A stretch of DNA of 16,170 nucleotides from Armatimonadota bacterium (lineage in GTDB: Bacteria > Armatimonadota > DTGP01 > JAHWJO01): the NCBI GenBank assembly GCA_019348365.1, contig JAHWJO010000034.1, forward strand, positions 1 to 16,170, given 5' to 3'. Both the position numbers and the translations under genes were made by a program. Of this stretch, positions 6,594-13,493 are shown piece by piece (position 1 is the stretch's first letter; each line of letters starts with the position of its first letter). The notes beneath the pieces are model-generated. The model was not told the DNA's origin, ran no database searches, and worked only from the letters and a program-made list of their open reading frames with translations.

Positions 6594-7940
6594 TCATACC
6601 AGGCAGCATTTCTTGTATTTCTTACCGCTGCCGCAGGGGCACGGATCGTTGCGGCCCGTGGACTTCGCGCGGGAGGCTCCTTCTCGGGCGCGGAGGAGGT
6701 CCATGATCTCCATGGGCGCGCGGCGGTGGTGCAGGAGGTCGGCCATGGTCCTCATGTATGGGTCGATGTGGGTGAAGAACCGCTTGTATCCCGCGCAGAG
6801 ATAGTTCAGCCCCCACTCGCCGTCGGGCGCGCGGAGGAACCGGTGCTTGGGGCATTCCCCATGGCACGCGAACCGGACCTCGCACTGTCGGCAGTACTCC
6901 GGCAGGGTGTCCCGCTTGTCCGTGCCGAACTTCACCTGCTCCGGGGACGCGACCATCTCCGCGAGCTGCCCTTCCCTCACGTTACCCCGCCGGTACTCGG
7001 GGTAGACATAATGATCGCAGGCGTACACGTCGCCGTTGTGCTCGATGGCGAGGGCCGAGCCGCAGGTCTCCGAGAAGACGCAGAGGCTCCCTCCCATGCC
7101 GATCCAGTTTCCCAGCGCCACGTCGAAGAGCTGCACGTAGGTCCGGCCCACGTCGTTCCGCACCCATTCGTCGAAGATCTGCGTCAGGAATGCGCCGTAC
7201 TGCGCCGACCGCACGCTCCATTCCGTCACCGGGGACCGTTCCTCCCCGTCTTTCGGCGGGGCGGCGAGAGAGATCTGGAGGAGCTGCCCCTCGTGCTGGA
7301 GCGGCGCGTGGGCGGACCGCTCGACGAGCGGAATGAACTGGATGAACCCCGACCCGATCTCTTTCAGGAACCGGTAGACTTCCAGCGGGCGCTCCGAATT
7401 CTTCCGGTTGACGACCGTGAGGGTATTGTATTCGACCTCGTGCTTCTTGAGGAAGTCGAGGCCGCGCATCACCGCGTCAAAGGTGGGGCGGCCCTGCTTG
7501 TCCACGCGATAAGCGTCGTGCAGCTCGCGGGGGCCGTCTACGCTCAGCCCGATCAGGAAGTTGTTTTCCCGGAAGAAGTCGCACCACTCGTCATCCAGCA
7601 GGGTGCCGTTGGTCTGGAAGGCGTTCTGGATGCGCTTGCCGTTCGCGTACTTTTTCTGGAGTTCCACCACCCGCCGGAAGAACCGCACGCCCAGCAGCGT
7701 CGGCTCCCCCCCCTGCCACGCGAAGCTGACCTCCGGCGCCCTCTGGGATCCGATGTACTGCCGGATGTACGACTCCAGCACGTCGTCGGGCATCTGCCAC
7801 GAGGGGGGGCGCTCGTACAGGTTCTCCTTTTCGAGATAAAAGCAGTACGTGCAATCGAGATTGCAGATCGGCCCGATGGGCTTGGTCATCACATGGAACG
7901 CCGTCGGGAGGGTCTGGACGGGCGCGGCTCTCAAGGTCAT
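6594..7940 (-). CDS. Anaerobic sulfatase-maturating enzyme (radical SAM, SPASM, SEC-C tail)
   Basis: This is a 448-aa radical SAM enzyme of the anSME family (relatives are named AtsB, AslB or ChuR). It oxidises the active-site Cys or Ser of sulfatases to formylglycine in the cytoplasm, before export. The radical SAM cluster is C26-x3-C30-x2-C33 (CNLDCTYCF), followed by the WQGGEP motif at 75-80. The C-terminal half has the SPASM-type cysteines that bind auxiliary Fe-S clusters: CGSALAIEHNGDVYACDHYVYPEYRRGN, then CRQC, ACHGEC and NYLCAGYK. The last 20 residues are an SEC-C zinc motif (GRNDPCPCGSGKKYKKCC). No strong ribosome-binding site precedes the ATG at 7940, although the N-terminal sequence fits the family. 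Three substrate sulfatases with CxPSR sites follow on the same strand, which strongly supports the assignment. Confidence 0.95.
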   Translation of the reverse strand: MTLRAAPVQTLPTAFHVMTKPIGPICNLDCTYCFYLEKENLYERPPSWQMPDDVLESYIRQYIGSQRAPEVSFAWQGGEPTLLGVRFFRRVVELQKKYANGKRIQNAFQTNGTLLDDEWCDFFRENNFLIGLSVDGPRELHDAYRVDKQGRPTFDAVMRGLDFLKKHEVEYNTLTVVNRKNSERPLEVYRFLKEIGSGFIQFIPLVERSAHAPLQHEGQLLQISLAAPPKDGEERSPVTEWSVRSAQYGAFLTQIFDEWVRNDVGRTYVQLFDVALGNWIGMGGSLCVFSETCGSALAIEHNGDVYACDHYVYPEYRRGNVREGQLAEMVASPEQVKFGTDKRDTLPEYCRQCEVRFACHGECPKHRFLRAPDGEWGLNYLCAGYKRFFTHIDPYMRTMADLLHHRRAPMEIMDLLRAREGASRAKSTGRNDPCPCGSGKKYKKCCLV

Positions 7941-8301
7941 GCTCGATACATCCGTTTCCGGGCGCTGGGGCGGCGGTCTTCCTCTCTTAACATACCGGTC
8001 TTAAGATACCGGAGCCAGGGGTGCGAATCCTTCTCTGAGACGAAGATACTCGTTGCAGCACCTCCATGATACTATCGGAGGGTTCACAGATACATTTTTT
8101 ATACTCAAGCCACACCATCACGCTTGGAAACGACTCTTCTCACACCAAACGTTTATGTTCCTTTCGCTCACAATGGGAAGGGAAGCCCTGCGACGATGAA
8201 CCGCCCCGGTCTGTGCTCATGCGTGGATCGGGGCGGTTCATCGTTGCAGGGGAGAGATCCAAATGATCTTCCCCAGCGATATCCTTCTATCGCCGTTCTT
8301 T
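7941..8301. other. Gene-less stretch between maturase and dockerin-like gene
   Basis: No convincing gene is present. A 66-codon plus-strand frame at 8066-8266 runs through a hairpin and is unlikely to be coding. The stretch contains a 7-bp direct repeat, ATACCGG, at about 7991 and 8006 flanking a CTTAAG centre. An AT-rich segment near 8094-8106 reads TATAAA on the minus strand but has no matched -35. The 26-bp-stem hairpin lies at 8186-8251. The maturase promoter should lie here but cannot be pinned down. Confidence 0.6.
8186..8251. repeat. Long inverted repeat (26-bp stem), possible terminator
   Basis: The arms 8186-8211 and 8226-8251 are complementary over 26 positions with only two non-Watson-Crick pairs. 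The core is ATGAACCGCCCC against GGGGCGGTTCAT, and the loop is 14 bases. The repeat lies 50 bp beyond the stop of the minus-strand dockerin-like gene, where a terminator would be expected. No clear T-run follows on either strand, so a factor-independent terminator is not certain. A dispersed intergenic repeat is the alternative. Confidence 0.7.
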
Positions 8302-10131
8302 CTAAATCCCCGCGATGCGCCGGAGGAGGAGAACCGCATCGTTCACGTCCAGAGACCCGTTGCCGTCCCGGTCTCCTGCCCCGAGTTCCTGGGGTGTGGG
8401 GGCGCTCTGGCCGAGGGCCAACTGGAGGAGGCGGACCACGTCCGTGATGTCCACCCTCAGGTCTCCGTTGAGGTCGCCGGAGAGACGGACGGTCATTGTT
8501 TTCGCAGCCTCGACGTTGCCCGCGATGTCTCGGGCGTAGTACGTCAACTCGTGCGTGCGCTCGGAGCTGACGGTGAACGGGCCGGTATAGAGGATTTCCT
8601 GCCCGCCGTCCAGGTGGTACCAGATACTGGCGACACCGCTCCCTTTTCGATCCTCCACCTCCAGCGCGACCTGCGTCAGGCCGCTAGGGGAGCCGGCGAA
8701 CCGGGGCGTCGTCACCGGTGGGACCGCGTCGATCTTGAACGTCGCCCGGCCGGTCGTCTCGTTCCCGGCGTAGTCGCGGACGGCGTATTCCAGCCACAAA
8801 GGATCGGCGTTCGCGGGCGGGGCGGGCACGAGGACCCTGGCCTGGTTCCCGATCTGGGTGAAGGAGTTATATCTGGAGACGGCATCGTCGCAGCATGCCA
8901 ACCACCCTGCGATGGCGTCCACCCCCAGGCCGTTGAAGTTATCCCGGGCCGTGATCGTCGCCCACACCCCGGTCCGATACCAGCCGGCCTCGTTGGGCGA
9001 GCCCTCGACGGTGATGGTGACGGTGGGCGGGAGCGTGTCCGTCGGCGGCCGGTCCTCGATCACGATCAGGCGAAGGTCGTCCGGGTTAGTACGAAAGCCC
9101 CTCTCCCCGTAGGTGGCGTAGAGGCGGCCCGTGGCCGGGTTGTAGGTCATGCCGGGGGACAGGGCGTGAGGAATATCGTAGGGCAGGTCGGCGACATACC
9201 AGAGATTGAGGGGCCGGTTCAGCCCGATCCAGTCCTCATACTTCAGGGAAGGCTCTCCCGACGCAGGAGTCGTGATCCCGCCGGTCCAGCGGTAGATCCG
9301 TCCGCCGTCGAGGGTGCCCTCGGAGAACTTGCGCGCGTAGAAGGCGATCTCTCCTGTGGCTTGGTTCAAAGCCATCGACTGGATGCCTTCCCCGGCCCGC
9401 AGTCCCGCGGTGAGGTCGTAACGGGCCGTCACCTTGTTATCGACGTTCGATATCAGGGTCAGGTGCTTCCCGTCCCTCTCCAGCGCGTAGAGGATACGGT
9501 TCTTTGCGTCGTAGGCGAACTGGGACACGATCCCCTGCACGGGGATCTCAATCACCGCGTTGTAAGAGCTGGTGAAAAAACCGACGGCGGGCACCCGAGC
9601 ATAGCTGACATACATCTGGGTTGTGTTGGGTACCGCCACAAGGTCCCCGGGAACGTGGGGGGTCGTCATCCAGTTGGTGATGGTCAGGTATCTCGGGACG
9701 TAGGCGGCGATAAAAGATTTGCACTCCGGAGCGGAGCAGCCCCGATCAGTGAGGAAGAACTGGTAGCCGTTGGTGGCGCGACCGAGATGCTGGTTGGGGT
9801 CGAGGACGGTGGAGTCGAGCACCCTGTATGTGGCCCCGTCCACCAGGGTGAGCTCCGAACCGGTCAGGTACAGGAGGTTGTTTTTCTCGTCCACCGAGAC
9901 GTGGACCGGCTCGTAGGTGGGGATCGTATGGAGCGTCTCGTGGGTCAGGCCGTCGAGGACCCGTACGCCGTTGGGGGTGGAGACGTAGATGCGGTTCGTC
10001 ACGGGATTGACCGCGACGGACCGGGCCTGAAGGGGCAGCACCCCGGTGACGTTCCACTTCGCCGATGCGGGGGGAGAGAGAAAACCGACGGCAGTGAGCA
10101 GGAACAGAGGGAGGAAGAGTAAGCGCTTCAA
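8302..10131 (-). CDS. Secreted beta-propeller protein with C-terminal dockerin-like module
   Basis: This is a 609-aa exported protein of unknown function. The TTG at 10131 is preferred: AAAGGT sits 6 bases upstream and it gives a clean signal peptide (MKRLLFLPLFLLTAVGF to about residue 24). An ATG at 10158 is also in frame but would bury the signal. Residues 25 to about 350 resemble a YVTN/NHL-type beta-propeller (SVAVNPVTNRIYVSTPNGV, VSVDEKNNLLYLTG). Residues 365-545 look like two tandem Ig-like or chitobiase-like beta modules (LPPTVTITVEGSPNEAGWYRTG and a second after PPVTTPRFAGSP). The end carries two EF-hand-like dockerin segments: GDLNGDLRVDITD (D553, N555, D557, D561, D564) and GDRDGNGSLDVND (D587-D598). 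Such type I dockerin-like ends bind Ca2+ and, in some bacteria, cohesin partners on extracellular complexes. No cohesin is visible in this window. Confidence 0.88.
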   Translation of the reverse strand: MKRLLFLPLFLLTAVGFLSPPASAKWNVTGVLPLQARSVAVNPVTNRIYVSTPNGVRVLDGLTHETLHTIPTYEPVHVSVDEKNNLLYLTGSELTLVDGATYRVLDSTVLDPNQHLGRATNGYQFFLTDRGCSAPECKSFIAAYVPRYLTITNWMTTPHVPGDLVAVPNTTQMYVSYARVPAVGFFTSSYNAVIEIPVQGIVSQFAYDAKNRILYALERDGKHLTLISNVDNKVTARYDLTAGLRAGEGIQSMALNQATGEIAFYARKFSEGTLDGGRIYRWTGGITTPASGEPSLKYEDWIGLNRPLNLWYVADLPYDIPHALSPGMTYNPATGRLYATYGERGFRTNPDDLRLIVIEDRPPTDTLPPTVTITVEGSPNEAGWYRTGVWATITARDNFNGLGVDAIAGWLACCDDAVSRYNSFTQIGNQARVLVPAPPANADPLWLEYAVRDYAGNETTGRATFKIDAVPPVTTPRFAGSPSGLTQVALEVEDRKGSGVASIWYHLDGGQEILYTGPFTVSSERTHELTYYARDIAGNVEAAKTMTVRLSGDLNGDLRVDITDVVRLLQLALGQSAPTPQELGAGDRDGNGSLDVNDAVLLLRRIAGI

Positions 10132-10196
10132 GGGGTGACCTTTCACACACTCAATCATGGAGTGTAAACGCAGAAGTCTATCAGTTGCTTATTTGA

Positions 10197-10226
10197 ATAA
10201 TGCCTCTCTATACGGATCAAGTGCAA
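10197..10226 (-). promoter_or_regulatory. Possible sigma70 promoter for the dockerin-like gene
   Basis: On the minus strand TTGCAC (10226-10221) and CATTAT (10202-10197) are separated by 18 bp, each matching four of six consensus bases. The site lies about 65 bp upstream of the TTG start. It is plausible on position and spacing but not strong. Confidence 0.35.
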
Positions 10227-10398
10227 AAGATTTCCGTTAAAACGAATCACCCACAGGCTATGTGCAGGGCGAATGACTCCTTCTCTGAGCGCACGACCCT
10301 CGCCTGGGTGTGGTCGATGAGGGGCTGTTAAGGATAGGTAACCCAAGTTGCTACCATGGACTTTGGAAACCGAGCAATTAAAACAAGCGGTAGATTGA

Positions 10399-10953
10399 AA
10401 GAGACGGCCCTCCGGAGCAAGAGCAGAGAGTAAACAACGGCTCGGGAAACGGCTCCGTCGGCGCGGCCCCGAACCTCAGAGGCTCACGAATGTCGAGGTG
10501 CAGACGATGGAGGTCGTCGGTGCCTACCTGGAATACGAGCAGGACCAGCAGGCGTTCGCCTAATTCCACCGCCACCGGCGCACTTCTTCCCCGGCCTGAG
10601 GCAGGTCCACCGGATCACTTTCGTCCGCCAGGCCACAAACCTTTTGAAGGTGAAGGAGACGATCAGAAGGAAGCTGCTCTCTCAGATGGAGCGGAATCCC
10701 GCCTACCTGATCGCCAACAGCCTGCCCCCTTGAAATGTGCCGTCTCGCCAGAACGCCCCACTGCGAGCGGTTCAAGGGAGCGGGTGAATGCCCGAAGGGC
10801 AGAGGGCCGAGCCCTGGGGACTACGGCTACGACCGGCTCGCCCGGCAGACCGACTTCGGGTTACGCCTCCAAATGCGGGTCGGCCCCAGCGGCCTGATCC
10901 ACTGCGTCTATCTCACCCCGGCGCAGGAGGACGAGAAGGCGCTGGAGGTATGA
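10399..10953 (+). pseudogene. Decayed IS982-family transposase remnant
   Basis: Three consecutive segments read as pieces of one IS982-type DDE transposase. Frame 1 from 10399 to 10560 gives LTNVEVQTMEVVGAYLEYEQDQ, the family's N-terminal motif, and ends in an internal TAA at 10561. Frame 3 from 10581 to 10730 gives HFFPGLRQVHRITFVRQATNLLKVKE and IANSLP, matching the family's FFP-LxxVHRTTFxRQAANL and DSxPLP regions; here the catalytic Asp position reads Asn. Frame 1 again from 10735 to 10953 gives MCRLARTPHCERFKG, DYGYDRLARQTDFGLRLQMRV and IHCVYLTPAQEDE, matching the VCRFARA and GYD-xxRQTFYGxR blocks. The 3' part of the gene with the last catalytic residues is missing and no terminal inverted repeats are evident. 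The gene is therefore inactivated by a nonsense codon, two frame changes and truncation. Confidence 0.82.
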
Positions 10954-11035
10954 CCGAAGAGAATGTCTTATAATATACGTATACCGAAGCTCCCCGGTCA
11001 TTCGGGTTGTACGCCCATAAAGAGCATTTATCAAA

Positions 11036-11119
11036 CGGAGCGGGTGAGATTCGAACTCACGGTGGGTTCGCCACGACGGTTTTCAAGACCGCTCCCTTAA
11101 ACCACTCGGGCACCGCTCC
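11036..11119 (-). tRNA. tRNA-Ser(UGA)
   Basis: On the minus strand a full class II cloverleaf is visible. The acceptor GGAGCGG pairs with CCGCTCC, with discriminator G at 11036. The D arm follows TGCCCGAGTGG. The anticodon loop is CTTGAAA with anticodon TGA (plus-strand tca, 11083-11085). A long variable arm (GTGG...CCCAC), typical of serine tRNAs, follows, and the T arm is GTGAG-TTCGAAT-CTCAC. The 3' CCA is not encoded. The UGA anticodon reads UCA and, with wobble, other UCN codons. Confidence 0.96.
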
Positions 11120-11164
11120 CTGTCCACTGGAAGGGACTGGAATGGATCTGTCCTTCAGGGTTTA

Positions 11165-11193
11165 ATTGTTGCCCATAAACCGGGGGTTGTCAA
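11165..11193 (-). promoter_or_regulatory. Sigma70 promoter of tRNA-Ser
   Basis: On the minus strand a perfect TTGACA (11193-11188) is followed after exactly 17 bp by AACAAT (11170-11165). Transcription would start near 11158, giving a leader of about 40 nt before the mature tRNA 5' end at 11119. Confidence 0.7.
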
Positions 11194-11238
11194 GCGCAGG
11201 ACCCATCCGCTGACGGGGGCGGCCCGGATTTCGTTCGG

Positions 11239-11267
11239 TTGAAGCCCTCCGGCTCGAATGGTATAAT
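11239..11267 (+). promoter_or_regulatory. Strong sigma70 promoter with extended -10 for the 685-aa gene
   Basis: TTGAAG at 11239-11244 and a consensus TATAAT at 11262-11267 are separated by 17 bp. The -10 is preceded by TGG, giving an extended -10 (TGnTATAAT). Transcription would start near 11274, about 65 nt before the TTG start codon. This is the best promoter in the window and lies back to back with the tRNA promoter, pointing the other way. Confidence 0.75.
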
Positions 11268-11338
11268 TTTTCTCACGTGAATCGAACCCGTTCTCCCGCC
11301 GTCGAGTCCCTCTTCCGGCAGGACCAAGGAGTGAATGA

Positions 11339-13396
11339 TTGAGCGAACTGGAACCCTCCCCTACCGATGCCGCAGAAGGCAACGCTGCCCCGGCCACTGA
11401 AGCTCAAGACACACAGGAAGCGCCCTCAACATCCGAAACACCCGAGGAAAAGCCTGAAAAACCCGTGCGCCGACGCTCCCCCCGACGGAAGAAGCCGACT
11501 GAGGTCACGGTGGAAGAAGGGGTAGAAACCGACGGCACCGGCGCGCTGGAGATCGCTGAAGAGACGGAACCGAAAGTGGAGGCGGCGGAAGCGCCGCCGG
11601 CCCCCGCGCGCCGCCCTCGCCGACGAAAGAGCGCCGCCACTCCCGCCGCCGAGACTCCCCGGCCCGAAACGGAATCTGCAGAAGAACCCTCCTCCGTTGA
11701 AAACCGCCCCGACGTACCGGATTCGGAGAACATCCCCCCGGTCACGGAATCGGCATCCACCGAACCCGCGTCTTCAGAAAAGCCGGAGCAGCCGGTTGAA
11801 GCTCCCCCCTCCGAAGGTCCTGCGGTGGATGCGGCCGCGACGGAAGAATCCCCGCCGGAAGCGGCTGCTGAAGCCGAAGCGAAGCCCCGCCGCCGTCGCC
11901 GCGCCCCGGCGGTGAAAGCGGAGGAGACGGAAAAAACAGTTAAAGCGGAGGAGGGGGATAAAGCGGAAACGCCGCGTCGCACCCCCCGGCGCACCCGCAA
12001 AAAGGCGGAAGAACCGGAAACGACGGAGGGAGATCGCGAAACTGGGCCATCCAGTAGAAGGCGCACCCGCAAAAAGGCGGAAGAACCGGAAGCGACTCCT
12101 GTCGTGACGGCGGAAGCAGAAGTAGCGCCGGCAGGTACGACGGTCCCCTCCGAGGATGCGGCGACGGCGACTCCGATCGCTGAGACCCCCGAACCCGAAT
12201 TGACGGATACCGAGGAGTTCCCCGCCGCCGAGGTGGGGGAAGAAGAGACTCTGGAGACCGTTGGAGAAGTCGGAGAATCTCCGGTGGAAGCGGCCCCGGA
12301 GCCGGTCGATGCGGCGGAAACCCTATCCGTCGTCGAAGAGAAGGGAGCAGGAACGACAGAGGCCGAGACGGAGATGGGGACTGAAAGGCGATCCGAATTC
12401 GTGGCCGAAGCGGAAGCGCCGCCGAGGCGACGGCGGAGGGAGCGACGGCGGCGATCCCGCACGACGGCGGAGCCTGTTGCCTCGGATACGGAATCCATGG
12501 TCGAGCCCGAAGTCGGGGCGGCGGAGGAGGAAGCGGAAGCGACCTCTCCGGAGTCTGCGCGCGGGGGGATGATCGCGCCTGCATCGGAGGAGGAGGAAAC
12601 CCCGCCGGAACTCCTTGCGGAAGAGACGGAAATGCTGGAAGCCCTGGACCTTCCCCCGGAAACGGAGGAAGCCGAAGAGGCGGAAGCGGTTCAAAGGCCG
12701 GAGATCACCGCCGGGGGCGAGACGACCGAGGAATTGGAAGCCACCCTCGATGCGGAGAGCCGGGAGATCCTTTCGGAAGGGCCCGAGGAAGAAGACGAAT
12801 CCGCCGGCCAGCGGTCTCGCCGCCGACGGCGGCGGCGCCGGCGGCGCACGGGCCTGTCGCTCCGCGATGAGTCCCCCCTGGAGGACGAGGAGGGGGTCGG
12901 GACGGAAGACCGGCAGGCGACCGCCCCCTCCTCGTCCGATCGGGTCGAAGTCGAAGCCGAGATCGTCGAGGAGGAGATCGGGGCCGATCTTCTGGAGGAC
13001 GACCGGGGCGTAGACGTTGATGACGAGGCGGACGAGGAGGTCGCGGAAGCGAGCGCGACGCCGGAGGATGGCGCCGCTGCCGAACGACGTTCCCGCCGTT
13101 CCCGATTCCCCCATCGGCGCGAACGTCGTCGTCCCGCGATGGAACAGGCGGTCATCGAGAACCGGGAAGACCCCGGCGCGTCGCCGTTACGCGTGGATAT
13201 TCAGCCCGGCGTGGGTTCGTGGTTGATCGGCCGGAGCATCATCGGCTTCCGGGAGGCGTACGACATCGGCTCCGGGGAGCGCGCGGCCGTCAGCTTCCAC
13301 GTGCTCGTGCTCGACGACGGCAGCGAGTGGCGCGTCCGGGGCAGCGACGATTTCGACCCCTGGCTGGAGCGTATCCTGCCCGGCGACGAGGTCTGA
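11339..13396 (+). CDS. Highly charged disordered protein with small folded C-terminal domain
   Basis: I do not recognise this 685-aa protein. It starts at TTG 11339, with a strong AAGGAG at 11326-11331 seven bases upstream; the nearby ATG 11335 is in another frame and closes quickly. Residues 1 to about 612 are low-complexity, dominated by Glu, Ala, Pro, Thr and Ser, and interrupted by eight Arg/Lys blocks (about 44-52, 91-97, 183-188, 213-222, 240-246, 363-374, 492-503 and 583-598). There is no signal peptide or membrane segment. The Arg blocks in an acidic background resemble the disordered arms of RNA-binding proteins such as RNase E or Rho, but no nuclease or ATPase domain is present. Residues 613-685 look folded (GVGSWLIGRSIIGFREAYDI, VSFHVLVLDDGSEWRVRGSDDFDPWLERI). 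The motif RRTRKKAEEPE occurs at 217-227 and again at 241-251. RNA or nucleic-acid binding is inference. Confidence 0.75.
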   Translation: MSELEPSPTDAAEGNAAPATEAQDTQEAPSTSETPEEKPEKPVRRRSPRRKKPTEVTVEEGVETDGTGALEIAEETEPKVEAAEAPPAPARRPRRRKSAATPAAETPRPETESAEEPSSVENRPDVPDSENIPPVTESASTEPASSEKPEQPVEAPPSEGPAVDAAATEESPPEAAAEAEAKPRRRRRAPAVKAEETEKTVKAEEGDKAETPRRTPRRTRKKAEEPETTEGDRETGPSSRRRTRKKAEEPEATPVVTAEAEVAPAGTTVPSEDAATATPIAETPEPELTDTEEFPAAEVGEEETLETVGEVGESPVEAAPEPVDAAETLSVVEEKGAGTTEAETEMGTERRSEFVAEAEAPPRRRRRERRRRSRTTAEPVASDTESMVEPEVGAAEEEAEATSPESARGGMIAPASEEEETPPELLAEETEMLEALDLPPETEEAEEAEAVQRPEITAGGETTEELEATLDAESREILSEGPEEEDESAGQRSRRRRRRRRRRTGLSLRDESPLEDEEGVGTEDRQATAPSSSDRVEVEAEIVEEEIGADLLEDDRGVDVDDEADEEVAEASATPEDGAAAERRSRRSRFPHRRERRRPAMEQAVIENREDPGASPLRVDIQPGVGSWLIGRSIIGFREAYDIGSGERAAVSFHVLVLDDGSEWRVRGSDDFDPWLERILPGDEV
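11988..12091 (+). repeat. Perfect 32-bp direct repeat inside the charged-protein gene
   Basis: Bases 11988-12019 and 12060-12091 are identical over 32 bp, with an offset of 72 bp (24 codons). They encode the twice-occurring RRTRKKAEEPE block. Such exact copies, with no synonymous differences, suggest a recent in-frame duplication or gene conversion within the disordered region. Confidence 0.85.
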
Positions 13397-13420
13397 ACGA
13401 AAAGCCATGACACACATGGA

Positions 13421-13459
13421 GGTGAAGGGTACGGTCGGGATAAGACCGTACCCTTCACC
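13421..13459. terminator. Perfect 16-bp-stem hairpin after the 685-aa gene
   Basis: GGTGAAGGGTACGGTC at 13421-13436 pairs perfectly with 13444-13459, leaving the seven-base loop GGGATAA. It begins 25 bp after the stop of the charged-protein gene and ends 34 bp before the HD-domain start. No T-run follows, so it could be a terminator of atypical form, an RNA-processing or stability element, or one copy of a dispersed palindromic repeat. Confidence 0.6.
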
Positions 13460-13493
13460 CCTTACCATCGCTCCTCCGCCCACGCCTCCGCTT

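Noticed and set aside
8066..8266. 66-codon plus-strand frame in the gap after the maturase
   Set aside because: It reads through the long hairpin, has no ribosome-binding site and resembles no known family.
8263..10122. 619-codon plus-strand frame opposite the dockerin-like gene
   Set aside because: The minus strand shows signal peptide, propeller, Ig-like and dockerin motifs. The plus frame has no domain and is a GC-bias shadow.
10735..10953. 72-codon plus-strand frame as an independent small gene
   Set aside because: Its sequence is the middle block of an IS982-type transposase whose earlier blocks lie upstream in other frames, so it is part of a pseudogene.
11988..12091. CRISPR-like array from the two 32-bp identical units
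   Set aside because: There are only two copies, they are in frame within a gene, and no cas genes are nearby. It is a protein-coding duplication.
11404..12498. 364-codon minus-strand Ser/Ala/Val-rich frame inside the charged-protein gene
   Set aside because: It arises from complementing Glu/Ala/Arg codons, and the promoter and ribosome-binding site belong to the plus-strand gene.
11339..13396. Identification of the charged protein as RNase E/G, Rho or a ribosomal protein
   Set aside because: The Arg-rich blocks suggested this, but no S1, nuclease or ATPase motif is found anywhere in the 685 residues.
13407..13493. Extended N-terminus of the HD-domain protein from ATG 13407
   Set aside because: The extra 29 residues are encoded by the perfect hairpin and a Pro-rich stretch unlike HD proteins, so this is taken as untranslated.
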